Origin: Saccharomycopsis fibuligera x Saccharomycopsis cf. fibuligera
Taxonomy: Eukaryota > Ascomycota > Saccharomycetes > Ascoideales > Saccharomycopsidaceae
DNA length: 64,000 bases
NCBI GenBank assembly: GCA_001936135.1
Contig: CP012818.1
Location: 1,612,001 to 1,676,000, forward strand
Direction of reading: 5' to 3'
The notes below the pieces were generated by a model. That model did no database searches. It saw only the letters and a program-made list of their open reading frames with translations, and was not told the origin of the DNA. Of the stretch, positions 1 through 10,486 are shown piece by piece. The position numbers and the translations under genes were made by a program. The stretch's first letter is position 1. Each line of letters starts with the position of its first letter.

Positions 1-731
1 TTAGCTCCAAAGATATTAAAGATGCTGAAACCAAGGACAACGAGAACAACCACAAACAAAACAAAAACCAAAGCCAAACTTCTTACTCTCAAATAGCATC
101 TAAGAATGCCCCACCAAAGAACGAAAAGAAAGCAAAACAAAATAAACCGTTAGACGCAAATATTGCATTACCACAATACCCAGGCTATATTCTTTACGTT
201 GAAAAAGAAAAACTCAAGAATGAAAATGATGTTCTTCATCCAATCCCAGAAAACTTGCAGATTGAAGAAGATGACAGTAATGATGCTGGCTCAATTAAAA
301 AAGCCATCAAAAGCAAAAAAACCACTGAAGAATTCAAATCCGAAGTGCTCAGTGACGCAGATTTCCAGGACTTTGCCAAAAGAGTGGCTCATAATCCTCA
401 TCAGGTACTCCGTTACGACTTGGGTGGCGCTCCATTGGTGTATTCTTCAAAAGACATCAAACTTAAGAATAACAATAGTGCTCCGGCACCGAAATTCAAC
501 CCAAGTTCTGCAAGACAGTTTGAGTTACAGTTAATGCCCAAGGCAATCATCGATTTGGAATACAATTCAACCAATATTGCCGAGGGAATGGAATGGGGTA
601 CCATAATAGCCTACACTGATATTGAAGATTACGTTCCTGTGGAAAACCAGCATGATGGGGTTGGATACGTGGAAGAATGGCTTGAAGTGGAATGGGAGGA
701 GTCAGTGGACTATTCCAGTTTTAAGAAGTAA
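1..731 (+). CDS. TSR4: TSR4-like 20S rRNA accumulation protein (PDCD2_C family), 3' part only
   Basis: The reading frame is open from base 3 (bases 1-2 end a split codon) to the TAA at 729-731, so the gene begins outside the window. The visible part has a Lys/Asn/Gln-rich linker and then the segment LPQYPGYILYVEKE at about bases 165-215. It closes with the C-terminal block of the PDCD2_C family: AEGMEWGTIIAYTDIEDY followed by YVEEWLEVEWEE. Yeast Tsr4 is a cytoplasmic factor that escorts the small-subunit protein Rps2 and is needed for 20S pre-rRNA maturation; that role is known for the family and is not visible here. The gene converges on CAK1. The assignment rests on the C-terminal motifs. 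I am fairly sure of the family and slightly less sure of TSR4 itself against another PDCD2 relative. Confidence 0.8.
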   Translation, partial: SSKDIKDAETKDNENNHKQNKNQSQTSYSQIASKNAPPKNEKKAKQNKPLDANIALPQYPGYILYVEKEKLKNENDVLHPIPENLQIEEDDSNDAGSIKKAIKSKKTTEEFKSEVLSDADFQDFAKRVAHNPHQVLRYDLGGAPLVYSSKDIKLKNNNSAPAPKFNPSSARQFELQLMPKAIIDLEYNSTNIAEGMEWGTIIAYTDIEDYVPVENQHDGVGYVEEWLEVEWEESVDYSSFKK

Positions 732-1104
732 GTGTGTGTATATGATTAGAATAGATTATTTAAATTTACTGTGTATCTGTGTGCTATATACGAACCGCTT
801 TATCTACCTTATAATATACAATATGAGGCTGCATACTTTTTACTTGCTAGTTTTTGGTTATCCCACTGATACTCAGTACCAAGCACTTTTGTTGTCTTTT
901 TGGCAAAAGACAAACAAACAAACAAACAAAAAAGAAAAAAAAATGAAAAAGTAATTGGATTGGTTAGTTGAAGATAAATATTTAGTGTTACTTAGTTGCT
1001 AAATGCATATGGCGTTCGAAATGCTCCCTATACTGCTACTATCTTATAAGAAAACTAAAGTAAAAAAAAAAAAAACAGTTTATTTTTCAAAATTCAGCAA
1101 AATT
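732..1104. other. convergent 3' intergenic region TSR4 / CAK1
   Basis: This 373-base spacer separates two convergent stop codons. It holds a short CAAA repeat at about 910-930, runs of A at about 938-952 and 1063-1076, and AT-rich sequence suited to 3' end formation on both strands. I see no gene in it. Confidence 0.6.
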
Positions 1105-1839
1105 CTACTGATTTTCCAAAATTTCCAATGCTTGAGCTGCAGTGACTCGTTTGCTTTCATCATACTGCATCATCTTATCAAAAACCTCCGTTTTGAAAGC
1201 CGACAACTTTTTATCCTTAGTACTAGCTATCAACGGCAACATTTGATCAGTATCAATTCTTGGCCACTGACTGAAATTAAATGATTGGAAATACTTAATC
1301 TCTGCCACTTTGGGCCATATTTTTTCATTTGGAGTACCAAAAGTCTTGAAAATTGTGGTTAAAAGCACAATATCGCTAAAGTTTCCCCCTTTACTTAAAA
1401 CTGGGAGCAGGTTTTTGCTAAAAAGTTGAGTAATTATTATGCCGAAGGACCATATATCAACACCATAAGTATAATCAGTGACACCCAAAATTACTTCTGG
1501 TGGCTTGTATACACCAGTGGAAATTTGGGTCTGTTTATGGGATGAGTGCGGTTCATCGCCACGGTGGAAGTCGTATGTTGGTGCTAATGATTTCCCTGCT
1601 GGATTGGCAATCTGTGATGGTTCCACAACGTACGAGATACCAAAGTCGATAAGCACTGGTTCGGGAACGTTGTTTTTTTCACTGATATCTTGGAATAATA
1701 TGTTGTCTGGCTTGATATCACGATGAATAATACCATTAGCATGGAGGAATGCTAACGCTTTGAAAATTTTTTTGATAATGGTTAGGGCGGATGTCAGGTT
1801 GATTTTGTTGATCCTTTGGTAGACATTAGCGCCGCTGGA

Positions 1840-1913
<74 letters not shown>

Positions 1914-2454
1914 CATCATCATCATCATCATTACTATTACCATCAACTTTGCTGTAATCTTCAAATAGATCGTCATTATCGAAATAGTCCTCTATTGGAT
2001 CAACAAGGTTTTTCAATTGACTGCTACCCAGCAGCAGGCCTCCAAGCAATGCGCTAAAATTAGTCTTCATTCTTGAATGTTTCTTCATGTAATCTGTAAG
2101 TGTGTACTGGCAAAATGGAAGCACAAAGACACGATCGTCATATTGGGTGAAGATATCAACAAGCTGGATAATATTTGATTCGTAGCCCTTCAAAGCTGTG
2201 ACGTATTGCAAGATGCTGGTTTCCACCTTGAGTGAGTGTGGCGGCACTTCGCCATTGTCAACATCAATGACTTTCAAGGCGTAGATCTGGCCTTGACTTT
2301 GGCCCTGGGTTTGGCTGGTGGAGCTGGGTCCTGCGTAGGTGCACTTGTACACATTGGAAAGCCTGCCCCCAGCAATCCTGGTTCTATTAATGTAAAGCTT
2401 GTTTTTATTTATCCCGGCCATAGTGAGTGCTTTCTGTAGGCAATCGCTTGTCAA
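1105..2454 (-). CDS. CAK1: CDK-activating kinase Cak1, with a poly-Asn insert in the kinase domain
   Basis: This 449-residue protein is a monomeric protein kinase of the Cak1 type, which phosphorylates the activation loop of Cdc28 and other CDKs. It has VAIK-type lysine context YALKVID, catalytic loop IIHRDIKPDN, the magnesium loop IDFGISY and the substrate segment STGVYKPPEVILGV. Features that point to Cak1 rather than another kinase are the missing Gly-rich loop (RIAGGRLSNVYK in its place), the EVPPH...VETSIL stretch, the wording of IDFGISY and ISTGVYK-PPEV, and VDIWSFGIIITQ, all close to yeast Cak1. An insert of roughly 70 residues between the hinge region and helix E contains an Asp run and about 24 consecutive Asn. 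It is encoded by an uninterrupted GTT-type microsatellite on the + strand. Yeast Cak1 is 368 residues, so most of the excess is this insert. Confidence 0.88.
1841..1913. repeat. pure trinucleotide microsatellite coding poly-Asn in CAK1
   Basis: An uninterrupted TTG/GTT repeat of about 24 units reads as AAC (Asn) codons on the minus strand. It is followed by GAT-type codons giving a short Asp run. One codon is used throughout, which is typical of slippage growth and not of selection on the protein. Confidence 0.95.
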
Positions 2455-2691
2455 TTGATTTGTGGCCTACTGTAAATCTCATCTCATCATCTCATCAACT
2501 ATTGTGTTTAGCAGTAAATAATCGCATGTTGAGAAAGACCCCAAGCGGGTAACGCGTTCTGCGCAAGATTCGCCGCAGTGAAATTCAAGCAATACAAAAA
2601 ATTACAAGAAATAGCACTTACAACACATACGACAGCATTACTGAAGCCAGTGGCAGCTTCAATTATATGCCTCAGTGTCAGCCGAGAAGAA

Positions 2692-5613
2692 ATGAGTTTC
2701 AACAGAAAAAGAAGATTTGATTACAGAGAAGACCAAAGTGTTCCTGGTGGTGGCTTTGGTAACAGCGGCGGCAGACCATTTAATAAGAGACCACGCCGGT
2801 TCAACAACAACAGCTTCTACTCGCAACTCTCAGCCATTGAAAAAACCACGATCAATGTTTGTAAAGACATAAACAAGATTGGAGAAGATTGTGACTTTAG
2901 CGATTTGCTTAAAAATTTAAACCACATTTCTATTCCAATTGCTGTGGAGTTCAATAAGGAAGACTATTTCAGAAACAATTGCTTGTTGACAATCTACACC
3001 ACATTGATTGAGCAACCTCATAAGATCATCTTGCTTAGTTGTCTTGTCCAGATTTCTAATGCTAAAAATCAAACAATTGGCAAATACGTGGTTGAGTTCT
3101 TCCATCAGAAATGTTTGGATTTGATTAGCTTTGCGGTTGCTGATAGCGAGAATGCTAAAGCAGAAGCATTTAATGAGAAAAACTCAAATGATACCGGTCC
3201 TTGGAATAAGTTGAAATTAGTTTTGCGCTTTTTCGCCACTTTGACCGCTTTAATAAGCAAAGAATCTATTCTTAAAGTGTTTCAACAACACTTGGATGTC
3301 GCTATTGAATTGCAGAAGCAGTATGGCGACAAAAGATGTCCATTGGCTGAAGCACTTTACTACAACACATTGATTTCTATACCATATTTGATTATATTCA
3401 ATGATGCAGACGAAACTTTTAAAGACCAAATTAATGAGCAATTATTACAAAAAGCTAGTGAATTCAAAATTTCCCCGGAAAACGACTCTGTTGAGCTCAT
3501 AAAGCCTTTTTATAATAGCAAAAGTACTGAACAGCAACAGCAACAGCAGAATCAGCAAGGTGGTTCACAATTTGCACTTCCATATGAGCCAAAATTGTTA
3601 ATCAGCACGGTTTTGCCTGCAATTGAGGAACTTGCTAAAGACAATTTTTCCAAAGTGTTGGATAATTTGTTTCCAGATTTGCATGTCATTTCTGGCGGAC
3701 TAATTAGAGAATCATTAGCTGCTGAAGAAACAATTCTTAGCAATTTGCCCCAATTATCCTTCCCACCAATTGATGTGTTGAAAAATCATGCTGGTTTAGA
3801 CAAAGGGATTGGAAAAATTGATTCTTTGTGGAGAGTGCCAAGATTATTATTTGAAGTTTTTCCTCCAAATTCGGCATTTGAAACCATGCCTAATGTCTCC
3901 TCTTATGAAGGTCTTTTGTTCAAAGACTTAACCCAAGATGTTCTCGAGTCATTGGAATACAACAAAAAATTAGCTAGCAATCAATTATTGTCAATTGATT
4001 TTTTTTTCAAGCCTGGCTTATTTGTACCAATCAATAAGTCACTTAATGAGTTAACAGCAATTCATGAGTTGAACCAATCTATTGACGATGTATCACAAAG
4101 AAGTTCAACATGGGCAGTAGAAGATATTATCGTGGAGAATGCTTTGTCGTTAATTTTTCAACTTCCTAATGCTCAAACATTACCAATTTATTACTATAAT
4201 GTTCTTGTTGATGCTTGTGAACGGGCTCCAGTGGGGATGGCTCCAAGATTTGGTAAAGCCATGCGTTATTTTTACAATAACATGGCATTACTTGATTTCG
4301 AACTCAGACTTAGATTTATGGATTGGATGTCTATGCAATTGAGTAATTTCCAATTTAAGTGGAAATGGAATGAATGGAGTTCAGATAGTTCTAAATTAGA
4401 TGGTAGCCGTTATCATCCAAAGAAAGTCTTTGTTAAGAACTTGATTTTCAAAGAGATCAGATTATCTACCAAAGAACGGATTTATGAATCCTTTGGTGAT
4501 GATGTTGCAGAATTTGGCAAATATTTGAATATAGCTATTCTCAATACTATTGAAAAAGTCAATGCTTATGATAAAGAAATTTGGGGAACCGATGTGGTAA
4601 CCGAAAACACTCCTAAAGTGCTAGCTATTGATAAAACCATTGATCAACCATTATTAAAATTTATCGAACACCCAACTATACCATTTTATAATGAAACAAT
4701 TGAATTTTTGCAACTAGTTCAAGAAAAAGCTGGGGGTAATGAGAATGAGTTTTGGCAATTTTTCCTCAAAATTGATGAATTACTAGCTAAAGAAGAAAAA
4801 ATAGTCAACAAGGAAAGATTCAAAATCAACTTTTTATTCCAGATTATCTGTTTTGCTGGAAGTCGATCGATTTCTCATTTTGAGACATTTATCTGTAAGA
4901 TATTGTTTAGAATCAAAAAATTGTTGGGATTCTCATTGGAAGAAAGTGAAATAATCAGGACTGAGGAGATGATTGAACTTGGATTTGATTATAATGATGC
5001 ATACTTGACAGGCTACAAACCTATAGAAGATAAAGAAGAATTACATAAAAAAGAGCTTTGGATTATTGAGGCAGTATTAAGATACTGGAATGATACTCCA
5101 CAAAATGGATTCATTATCTTAGAAATTCTTGCTAAATTAAAATTATTGTCAGCTAAGGCAATTTTTGAATTTTTGTTTATTGAAAATAGTGATGGAGAAA
5201 TTCAATTATTAACTAATTCCTTAGCTACGGAAATTTTCTTCAAAAACTTGAGTAAAATTGCCCAGGATAAATCTAGCAATGATGAACGAGTTGCTGACAA
5301 TTTTATCTTTGTTGTTGAAAACACTGTGCGCTTACTTAATAATGTGACAAGCAGATTGCAAGAAATTGGGAAATTGGAAGCGCAAATAGATACTCCCGCT
5401 GCTGATATTTCTTCCGAAGTAGTAATAGAACCAGATTATGATTTGAAGTGGAAATACGTAACTGGGTTGGGATTGATCAAGTCGGTTTTTAGAAAATACT
5501 CAGATGAGGTTTTGTTTGTCAAAAAGCCAGTGTTGGAGAAAATTGCCAACATTGAGCATGAAGATACTAAGAAAAAGATCAGCAAGTGGATTGATGATTT
5601 GCAATTTTTGTAA
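2692..5613 (+). CDS. CBC1: nuclear cap-binding complex large subunit (CBP80 / Sto1)
   Basis: The product binds the m7G cap of nuclear transcripts together with Cbc2 and couples capping to splicing, export and decay; this is family knowledge. I chose the ATG at 2692, giving 973 residues. The product then begins MSFNRKRRFDYRED, matching the yeast Sto1 start (MFNRKRR). An in-frame ATG at 2578 would add 38 residues that look like untranslated leader. The body is all-helical and MIF4G-like. It includes NVCKDINKIGED near the N-terminus, the block RYFYNNMALLDFELRLRFMDW near residues 522-542, and WKWNEW shortly after. A short Gln-rich linker (about bases 3530-3560) interrupts the N-terminal third. 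The yeast protein is 861 residues. Yeast STO1 carries a 5' intron; I see no convincing splice signals here. Confidence 0.88.
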   Translation: MSFNRKRRFDYREDQSVPGGGFGNSGGRPFNKRPRRFNNNSFYSQLSAIEKTTINVCKDINKIGEDCDFSDLLKNLNHISIPIAVEFNKEDYFRNNCLLTIYTTLIEQPHKIILLSCLVQISNAKNQTIGKYVVEFFHQKCLDLISFAVADSENAKAEAFNEKNSNDTGPWNKLKLVLRFFATLTALISKESILKVFQQHLDVAIELQKQYGDKRCPLAEALYYNTLISIPYLIIFNDADETFKDQINEQLLQKASEFKISPENDSVELIKPFYNSKSTEQQQQQQNQQGGSQFALPYEPKLLISTVLPAIEELAKDNFSKVLDNLFPDLHVISGGLIRESLAAEETILSNLPQLSFPPIDVLKNHAGLDKGIGKIDSLWRVPRLLFEVFPPNSAFETMPNVSSYEGLLFKDLTQDVLESLEYNKKLASNQLLSIDFFFKPGLFVPINKSLNELTAIHELNQSIDDVSQRSSTWAVEDIIVENALSLIFQLPNAQTLPIYYYNVLVDACERAPVGMAPRFGKAMRYFYNNMALLDFELRLRFMDWMSMQLSNFQFKWKWNEWSSDSSKLDGSRYHPKKVFVKNLIFKEIRLSTKERIYESFGDDVAEFGKYLNIAILNTIEKVNAYDKEIWGTDVVTENTPKVLAIDKTIDQPLLKFIEHPTIPFYNETIEFLQLVQEKAGGNENEFWQFFLKIDELLAKEEKIVNKERFKINFLFQIICFAGSRSISHFETFICKILFRIKKLLGFSLEESEIIRTEEMIELGFDYNDAYLTGYKPIEDKEELHKKELWIIEAVLRYWNDTPQNGFIILEILAKLKLLSAKAIFEFLFIENSDGEIQLLTNSLATEIFFKNLSKIAQDKSSNDERVADNFIFVVENTVRLLNNVTSRLQEIGKLEAQIDTPAADISSEVVIEPDYDLKWKYVTGLGLIKSVFRKYSDEVLFVKKPVLEKIANIEHEDTKKKISKWIDDLQFL

Positions 5614-6331
5614 AATAGAATAATAGAAATATGAAATCAGATTAATAGTAGCCAGTTTTGAAAGGCTATGTTTTGTATAATTTATGGTATAGCAATACAA
5701 TATTTATGCTTATTTGATTTAGCTTACGGTTTTATATTTAAATTGTAAGAAGATTTCTAATGTTTAGGAGGCTATGATACCGTTGATGGTGTTCGCACAT
5801 TTGTCTTAGTATATTTAGATTTAGGTGTAACATTTGTGTGTTGGATACATTTATAGCAAATAACACTATGGTGATCCATTACTAGGCAGCTGATAGGCAT
5901 TGAACCATTATTTTTACATGAAGCGGTTTCAATCTGTTACGGTTTGCCACCACACCAAGCACAAGTTGAATTCAACTTAAAGCTTCTTGCAAAAGGTAAG
6001 CTAAAGAAAAAAAGGTCTTTTAGTTTCACGGCAATGAAAGCCTAATAAAACTGCAGTTATAATTTTTTTAATTTTATCTATTGCTATGGTGTATTCCGAT
6101 TTTTGGTACCACTGTGACGGATACTTAAGCGCCGATTTTTCACCGCGATGACTCAGATCTGCTCCTCCAGCGATGACGACAATTACTCATTCTTTCCTTC
6201 GGAATTTAATTATTCGCAGTTCCATTTTCACTATTTCTCTTCATCCATTCTATATTCAGGAAGAATCATCATTCGGTCACTATTCTTTCCCTTACTCATT
6301 AATCTCCCTTTACAATCCCTACCCACTAATA
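5614..6331. other. CBC1 3' region and LYS2 promoter / leader
   Basis: AT-rich sequence downstream of CBC1 gives way to the LYS2 promoter. A perfect TGACTCA lies at 6149-6155. From there to the chosen LYS2 ATG the + strand is strongly pyrimidine-rich, as in many yeast leaders. No separate gene is seen. Confidence 0.6.
6149..6155. promoter_or_regulatory. Gcn4 (general amino-acid control) site upstream of LYS2
   Basis: The heptamer TGACTCA is a full match to the Gcn4 half-site pair and lies 177 bases before the chosen LYS2 start. Gcn4 control of lysine genes is established in yeasts. That this copy is bound is inference. Confidence 0.6.
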
Positions 6332-9300
6332 ATGTCTATCGGCGCTAGACCCTTAAATGTCCCCGTTATTGACAGTTATTCGAGCTACAATGTCGCTTTG
6401 GCTGCTTTTGTTGCCATCTTGTATCGTTTTACAAACATAGACGACATTGCCTTTGCCGTCAGTGACTACTCCAATCCTGAACTGTCTAGCTACTCCTATA
6501 TCAGATACAATGTTCCCGAGACCCCATTGCCCTTCAGTCAGTTATACACCAGCTTGCAGCAAACCATTGCTCAATCCCAACAATTCGCTTCAGTTGACAA
6601 ACTCAACGAGTTTCTAACTAAACAAGTAGAACTTTCTCATAGCCAGTTGCGTGATTTCAACAACTACTCTTTCAATAAAACTTCTGGATTATCAAAATCG
6701 TTGCAAAACACAAATGATCTTTTTGAATTTGCCGTAAATTACAATAGCGATGATAACACTTTCTCCATTGCTTACAACACAGAAAAATACTTTGATGGAA
6801 GAATTAGTATTCTTATTGAACAGTTCCACCAATTTTTTGCTGCAGTTTCCCAGGATCAATCTGCCATAATCACCAAAATATCCCTTTTAACCGATTCTCA
6901 AACCAAAATCTTGCCAGATCCAACCAAAGATCTTGATTGGTCTGGTTATTTAGGAGCCATCCATGAAATTTTTGAACGCAATGCTTTGAAATGGCCATCT
7001 AGAACTTGTGTTATAGAAACTAGCGATTTACAAGGTTTAAATAACAGGGTCTTTACCTATCAACAAATTAACGAATCTTCCAATATCATTGCACATTTTC
7101 TTGTTGGTCAAGGTATACAAGTTGGTGACATTGTTACCATCTATTCTTCCAGATCGGTAGAATTGTTAATTTGTGTGCTTGGGATTTTGAAAGCTGGTGG
7201 AACCTTCTCTGTTATTGACCCTGCGTATCCTGCATTACGTCAAAATATTTACTTGAGTGTGGCTAAACCTGCTGGGTTGATTGTCATTGGTAAAGCCGGT
7301 AAATTGGACCAAGTTGTTGAAGATTATATCTCGGAGAACTTGCAATTGAAGGCAAGATTAAATGAAGTTGTTTTGCAAGATAACGGTATTCCATTGGGCG
7401 GTACTGCCGATAATTCCAGCTCAGTCGACGTTTTGGAGCAATACATTGCCTTGAAAGAAAAATCTACTGGGGTCAAAGTTGGTCCTGATTCTCATCCAAC
7501 ATTAGCCTTCACTTCTGGTTCTGAAGGTATTCCTAAAGGTGTGCTTGGTAGACATTTTTCTCTTGCTTATTATTTCCCTTGGATGGCCAAAACTTTCAAT
7601 CTTTCCGAAAAAGATAATTTCACCATGTTGTCTGGAATTGCTCATGATCCAGTACAAAGAGATATGTTCACTCCAATCTTCTTAGGTGCTAAATTATTGA
7701 TTCCGACTGCTGACGATATTGGTACTCCGGGAAGGTTGGCTAAATGGATGCAAGTTAACGATATTACAGTCACTCATTTAACTCCGGCTATGGGTCAAGT
7801 ACTTGCTTCTCAAGCTGTTGATGAGATTCCTTCTTTGAAAAATGCTTTTTTCGTCGGTGATTTGCTTACCAGAAAAGATTGTCTTAGATTGCAATCTTTA
7901 GCTAAAAATGTCAACATCATTAATATGTACGGTACTACCGAAACTCAAAGAGCAGTCTCATACTTTTTGGTAAAAAGTTTCAATGAGGACCGTCAGTTTT
8001 TATTCAATTTGAAAGACATTATTCCTGCTGGACAAGGAATGAAAAACGTTCAATTATTGGTTGTTAACCGCAGTGATCAAAAGCAAACTTGTGGTATTGG
8101 TGAAGTTGGTGAGTTGTTTGTCAGAGCAGGTGGCTTAGCTGAAGGTTACAGAGGCTTACCGAAGTATAATGCTGAAAAATTCGTCAATAACTGGTTTGTT
8201 GATCCTCAAGAGTGGATTACCAAAGATACCCAAAGCAATAACAACGAAGAATGGAGACAAGTCAACTGGAAAGGTCCAAGAGACAGATTATACAGAACTG
8301 GTGATTTGGGCCGTTATTTACCAGATGGTAATGTTGAAGTCACTGGTCGTATTGACGATCAAATTAAAATTCGTGGGTTTAGAATCGAATTAGGAGAAAT
8401 TGATACTCATGTTTCCAAATTCCCTGTAGTGCGTGAAAATAGAACTATTGTTAAAAAAGATGAAAATAATGAAAATTACTTGATTTCTTATTTGGTGCTC
8501 AGATCAGAAGAGAAAACAGCTATTAATGAATTCTTGAGTAACAAATTTGATGATTTGAAATTTGAAGAAAATGACAACATCAGATTATCATTAGTGCAAT
8601 CATTGACCAAATATCATAAACTTGCTTCTGCTTTGAAAAAATTCCTCACTACTAAATTGGCCAGTTATGCAGTACCTTCCATAGTTGTGGTGGTGCCTAA
8701 ATTTCCCTTGAATCCAAATGGTAAAATTGACAAGAACAAATTACCAGTCCCAACTTCTGAAGAATTAGCTGAAGCTTCCAAATATCTTTATCAATTAGAT
8801 GATGGTGCAAGTGGCGCTTCTGGTGAGCATGAACAATTTACTGAGTTGCAAAGCAAAATTAAAGATATTTGGTTTAATGTTTTGCCAAATAAACCAATCA
8901 TTAGTTCGGTTAAAGATTCGTTTTTCGATTTGGGTGGCCATTCTATCTTGGCTACTAGAATGATTTTCCAGGTGCGTAAACAATTCAATGTCGATTTGCC
9001 GTTAGGCACTATTTTCAAAAATCCGACCATTGAGTTATTTGCTTTGCAAGTGGAAAACTTGGCCAAAGCCAGTACTTCTACTGTTACCACTGATACTGCC
9101 ACCACATCAAGTAATGAATACTCTAAGGATGCTGAATATTTATCTAAAACCAAACTTGCTTCAAATTACCCATCTTTAACCAATACCAAACTTGCCAAGG
9201 GTGGTTCCCTCAACGTTTTTATTACCGGCACTACTGGATTTTTGGGATCTTTTCTCGTTAAAGAATTTCTCTCTTTTGCCACATTAAACGTCAAGGTTTT

Positions 9301-10486
9301 TGCACACGTTAGAGCAGCATCCAAAGACGCTGGTTTAGCAAGACTCGTTAAAGCTTTGAAAACTTATGACAACTACAATGTTACTGTTGCTCAAGCTATT
9401 GAAGCGCAAAATAAAGTAGAGGTTGTTATTGGAGATATATCTAAATCGCAGTTTGGCCTCACTGATAACGAATGGAGTACTCTCAATGATCAAGTTGATG
9501 TTATCGTTCATAATGGTGCTATGGTTCATTGGGTTTACCCATATGCTAAATTAAGAGATGCTAATGTTTTAAGCACCATTAATGTTTTCAATATGACGCT
9601 TCAAGGTAAACCAAAAACTTTCCAGTTTATTTCTTCTACCTCAACGTTAGATACTCAACATTATTTCGACCTTGCTAATGGAGTTCCTGAATCAGATTCT
9701 TTATCTGGATCAGCTCAAGGTTTAGGAACGGGCTACGGACAATCTAAATGGGCTGCTGAACATGTAATTCGTCAAGCTGGTAACAAGGGTCTTAAAGGTT
9801 ATATCATTAGACCAGGTTACATTACCGGTGCTTCAAACAACGGGGCCAGTAATACTGATGATTTCTTGCTTAGAATGTTGAAAGGATGTATTGAAGTTGG
9901 CTCATATCCAAAGGACATTACTAACAAAACTAATGCTGTGCCAGTGGACCATGTGGCAAGAATTGTCCTTGCTACTTCATTGAGTTCCATAATCGAATCT
10001 TTTGAAGGAATTAAAGTGGCTCATGTTACTGGAAGACCAAGAATTCCATTTAACGAATATTTGGCCAGTGTTAATGAATTTGGTTATAACGTTAACCCTA
10101 TCAATTACAGTGCATGGAAAACTGAATTGGAAAATTTTGTTACTGACGCTAGCATCAACAAGGGCCAAGAGTCGGCGTTGTTCCCACTATTGCATATGGT
10201 TTTGGGCGATTTGGTAAACGACACCAAGGCCCCAGAATTGGATGATTCTAATACAGTGCATGCATTGCTGGTTGAGTCTCAATTTAGTGGTCGTGAATAT
10301 CGTACTAATGGAAAGGGTCAAGGACTTGATGTTGGTCAATTGGGTGTGTATTTGAGTTATTTAGTGCAAGTTGGATTTTTACCAAAACCTGAAGGCGATG
10401 CTAAATTGCCAAAGATTGAGCTAAGTAATGAGTCTTTGCAGTTGGCTATTTCTGGTGCTGGGGGTAGAGGTAGTGCTGCTAAGTAG
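6332..10486 (+). CDS. LYS2: L-2-aminoadipate reductase, large subunit (Lys2)
   Basis: The product activates alpha-aminoadipate as an adenylate, loads it on a phosphopantetheine arm and reduces it to the semialdehyde with NADPH in lysine synthesis. Domains run in order. The adenylation domain has LAFTSGSEGIPKGVLGRH, NMYGTTETQRAV, YRTGDLGRYLPDG and NPNGKIDKNKLP. A carrier domain has the Ser site in DSFFDLGGHSILATRM, to be loaded by the Lys5 transferase. A C-terminal reductase has the nucleotide-binding FITGTTGFLGSFL, then STSTLDT, the YGQSKWAAE catalytic Tyr/Lys pair and an SGAGGRGS tail. I start at 6332 (MSIGARPLNVPV, 1,384 residues; yeast Lys2 is 1,392) because A is at -3 and the Gcn4 site lies upstream. 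The frame has one earlier ATG at 6173, which would add 53 poorly conserved residues. The usual N-terminal segment before the VP-D-S motif is not recognisable in either choice. Confidence 0.93.
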   Translation: MSIGARPLNVPVIDSYSSYNVALAAFVAILYRFTNIDDIAFAVSDYSNPELSSYSYIRYNVPETPLPFSQLYTSLQQTIAQSQQFASVDKLNEFLTKQVELSHSQLRDFNNYSFNKTSGLSKSLQNTNDLFEFAVNYNSDDNTFSIAYNTEKYFDGRISILIEQFHQFFAAVSQDQSAIITKISLLTDSQTKILPDPTKDLDWSGYLGAIHEIFERNALKWPSRTCVIETSDLQGLNNRVFTYQQINESSNIIAHFLVGQGIQVGDIVTIYSSRSVELLICVLGILKAGGTFSVIDPAYPALRQNIYLSVAKPAGLIVIGKAGKLDQVVEDYISENLQLKARLNEVVLQDNGIPLGGTADNSSSVDVLEQYIALKEKSTGVKVGPDSHPTLAFTSGSEGIPKGVLGRHFSLAYYFPWMAKTFNLSEKDNFTMLSGIAHDPVQRDMFTPIFLGAKLLIPTADDIGTPGRLAKWMQVNDITVTHLTPAMGQVLASQAVDEIPSLKNAFFVGDLLTRKDCLRLQSLAKNVNIINMYGTTETQRAVSYFLVKSFNEDRQFLFNLKDIIPAGQGMKNVQLLVVNRSDQKQTCGIGEVGELFVRAGGLAEGYRGLPKYNAEKFVNNWFVDPQEWITKDTQSNNNEEWRQVNWKGPRDRLYRTGDLGRYLPDGNVEVTGRIDDQIKIRGFRIELGEIDTHVSKFPVVRENRTIVKKDENNENYLISYLVLRSEEKTAINEFLSNKFDDLKFEENDNIRLSLVQSLTKYHKLASALKKFLTTKLASYAVPSIVVVVPKFPLNPNGKIDKNKLPVPTSEELAEASKYLYQLDDGASGASGEHEQFTELQSKIKDIWFNVLPNKPIISSVKDSFFDLGGHSILATRMIFQVRKQFNVDLPLGTIFKNPTIELFALQVENLAKASTSTVTTDTATTSSNEYSKDAEYLSKTKLASNYPSLTNTKLAKGGSLNVFITGTTGFLGSFLVKEFLSFATLNVKVFAHVRAASKDAGLARLVKALKTYDNYNVTVAQAIEAQNKVEVVIGDISKSQFGLTDNEWSTLNDQVDVIVHNGAMVHWVYPYAKLRDANVLSTINVFNMTLQGKPKTFQFISSTSTLDTQHYFDLANGVPESDSLSGSAQGLGTGYGQSKWAAEHVIRQAGNKGLKGYIIRPGYITGASNNGASNTDDFLLRMLKGCIEVGSYPKDITNKTNAVPVDHVARIVLATSLSSIIESFEGIKVAHVTGRPRIPFNEYLASVNEFGYNVNPINYSAWKTELENFVTDASINKGQESALFPLLHMVLGDLVNDTKAPELDDSNTVHALLVESQFSGREYRTNGKGQGLDVGQLGVYLSYLVQVGFLPKPEGDAKLPKIELSNESLQLAISGAGGRGSAAK

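Noticed and set aside
2578-2691. Longer N-terminus of CBC1 from the ATG at 2578
   Set aside because: The extra 38 residues do not resemble the family start, whereas MSFNRKRRFDYRED at 2692 matches yeast Sto1.
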